From: Marinospirillum sp031581385
GTDB lineage: Bacteria; Pseudomonadota; Gammaproteobacteria; Pseudomonadales; Halomonadaceae
Length of the DNA stretch: 64,000 nucleotides
Assembly (NCBI RefSeq): GCF_044810985.1
Contig: NZ_CP085242.1
Coordinates: 2,170,001-2,234,000 of the forward strand
Direction of reading: 5' to 3'
A model generated the notes under the pieces. The model did not search any database and was not told the DNA's origin. It was given only the letters and a program-made list of their open reading frames with translations. Numbering within the stretch: the first letter of the stretch is position 1; every line of letters starts with the position of its first letter. The position numbers were made by a program, and so were the translations under genes. Positions 62,695 to 64,000 of this stretch are shown here, piece after piece.

Positions 62695-64000
62695 TTATTC
62701 AAGGTAGGTGTAGCCACTCAGGCCTTCTTCAAACAGCTGCAGGAAGCGCCCTTTTTCCTCGGGGTTGAGCTGGCTGAAGTTTAACTGCTCGCGCAGGGCC
62801 TGAAGCAGTTCACCGGGATTGAAATTGACATAACCCAGCACCCGGTCAACCGTATCACCCTTGATGATGTTTTCCAGCTGGGGTTTGCCGTCATCATCCA
62901 GAACCACATCCACCGAATCCGTGTCCCCAAAAAGGTTGTGCAGATCCCCCAGAATTTCCTGGTAGGCTCCGGTCAGGAAAAAGCCCAGCAGTTTTTCTTC
63001 ATCTTCAGACCATTCGGGCAAGGGCAGGGTGGTTTCCAACCCCTGGCCATCGACATACTGATCAATGCGGCCGTCCGAGTCACAGGTAATGTCCTGAATG
63101 ACTCCACGACGTGTGGGAGGCTTATCCAGGCCGGTCAGAGGCAGAACAGGAAAAACCTGTTTGATGCCCCACACATCCGGCAGGGACTGAAAAAGGGAAA
63201 AATTCACAAACAGCTTGTCGGCCAGCTTCTCGTTCAATTCGTCATGAATTTCCCGATGCGCACGATTGCTGAAACTCAAAAGCTGTTGGATACGAGCCAG
63301 GGTGCAGGTGTAAAGCCGCTCGGCCAGCGCCCGGCCACGCAGATCCAGCAGACCGTGCACATAGAGATCCTGAGCTTCGGACAAGGCCTGAACCACATCA
63401 TGCCAGGTTTCCACCAGCGAACGCTCATCCAGTTGGTCACCGACCTGCTCAAAAGCTCTCCAGAGTTCGTGAAGCACGGGGGCCGCCTCTTCATCAGGGG
63501 CATCAGGAGGGGTCAGGTCGGGTTGCTCCAGGTCAATCACATTGGTGATTAGCACCGCATGGTGGGCGGTTAATGCCCGCCCCGATTCACTGATCAGATG
63601 CGGGTGGGGAAGCTGGTTGGCTTCACAGACCTGGTGCAGGGCATGCACCACATTATTGGCATACTCCTCCATGGAGTAGTTGATCGAGCAAACACTGCGC
63701 GAGCGGGTTCCTTCGTAGTCCACGCCCAGGCCACCACCGACATCCACCACCTTGATGGGGGCATCCAGAGCCAGCAGTTCCTGATAAAAACGTCCACATT
63801 CTTTTAAACCACGCTGGATATCCCGGATGTTGGCAATCTGTGAACCCAGATGAAAGTGCAGTAATTGCAGGCAATCCAGAGAACCGGCCGCTCGCAACTG
63901 TTCAACCATGGCCAGTATCTGGCTGGCCGCCAGCCCGAACTTGGATTTTTCACCCCCGGAATCCTGCCAGTGACCTTTGCCCAGAGAGGACAGACGGGCA
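62695..64000 (-). CDS. speA: Biosynthetic arginine decarboxylase, C-terminal part
   Basis: Partial gene whose 5' end is beyond the right edge; about 434 C-terminal residues are visible. It makes agmatine for polyamine synthesis (PLP, Mg2+). The first codons in the window already read ARLSSLGKGHWQDSGGEKSK, a typical SpeA segment, followed by HFHLGSQIANIRDI and DVGGGLGVDYEGTRS, and later SESGRALTAHH. The PLP Lys lies upstream, outside the window. The C-terminus ends GYTYLE. A short inverted repeat (AAGCCT/AGGCTT, 62682-62696) bridges its stop and that of the HD-GYP gene. Confidence 0.96.
   Translation of the reverse strand, partial: ARLSSLGKGHWQDSGGEKSKFGLAASQILAMVEQLRAAGSLDCLQLLHFHLGSQIANIRDIQRGLKECGRFYQELLALDAPIKVVDVGGGLGVDYEGTRSRSVCSINYSMEEYANNVVHALHQVCEANQLPHPHLISESGRALTAHHAVLITNVIDLEQPDLTPPDAPDEEAAPVLHELWRAFEQVGDQLDERSLVETWHDVVQALSEAQDLYVHGLLDLRGRALAERLYTCTLARIQQLLSFSNRAHREIHDELNEKLADKLFVNFSLFQSLPDVWGIKQVFPVLPLTGLDKPPTRRGVIQDITCDSDGRIDQYVDGQGLETTLPLPEWSEDEEKLLGFFLTGAYQEILGDLHNLFGDTDSVDVVLDDDGKPQLENIIKGDTVDRVLGYVNFNPGELLQALREQLNFSQLNPEEKGRFLQLFEEGLSGYTYLE

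Overview
The window is a 64 kb piece of a gammaproteobacterial chromosome that spans the replication-origin region. Gene order points to the Oceanospirillales/Pseudomonadales rather than the enterics: dnaA-dnaN-recF-gyrB is followed by gmhB-glyS-glyQ, and gshB-tonB-yqgE-ruvX-pyrR-pyrB-pyrC' is the Pseudomonas-type pyrimidine cluster with an inactive dihydroorotase-like subunit. Genus is not assignable from sequence reading alone. I see no phage, insertion sequence, CRISPR array, tRNA or rRNA; this is core chromosome.

Layout. 1-8.3 kb (all minus): hemX (5' end only), hemD, hemC, glmS, glmU, mgtE, apbE, uppP. 8.4-15.5 kb (minus): the complete ATP synthase operon atpIBEFHAGDC with a strong promoter and an intrinsic terminator. 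15.6-19.8 kb (minus): mnmG-rsmG-parA-parB. 19.8-24.4 kb: the origin region. Two intergenic spacers rich in DnaA boxes flank mnmE-yidC-rnpA-rpmH, and each carries a copy of the same ~53 bp AT-rich element. 24.4-30.6 kb (plus): dnaA-dnaN-recF-gyrB, with two parS-like sites inside recF. Almost all genes diverge from 20-24 kb, as expected around an origin.

30.6-40 kb: gmhB, glyQS and a lipopolysaccharide core group (GT4 glycosyltransferase, kdkA, heptosyltransferase-like GT9, hldE, waaA). gmhB and hldE supply heptose, waaA adds Kdo, kdkA phosphorylates it and the glycosyltransferases extend the core. 40-49 kb: a GST-family gene, rpiA, ilvA, a 25-residue membrane peptide, the zapA-6S RNA-fau unit and the divergent ygfB-pepP-ubiH-ubiI operon. 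49-54.3 kb: gpmI-envC-ctpA (minus), then a membrane rhodanese and secB (plus). 54.3-61.4 kb: a tightly packed plus-strand operon rsmE-gshB-tonB-yqgE-ruvX-pyrR-pyrB-pyrC'-FAH hydrolase. 61.5-64 kb: an HD-GYP protein and the C-terminal part of speA.

The observations most worth following are the two-part origin with duplicated AT-rich palindromes, a long palindromic repeat at 30.6 and 53.7 kb whose outermost arms change together, and the divergent kdkA/GT9 pair whose start codons share one CATG. I found no gene cluster that looks like a new defence or metabolic system.
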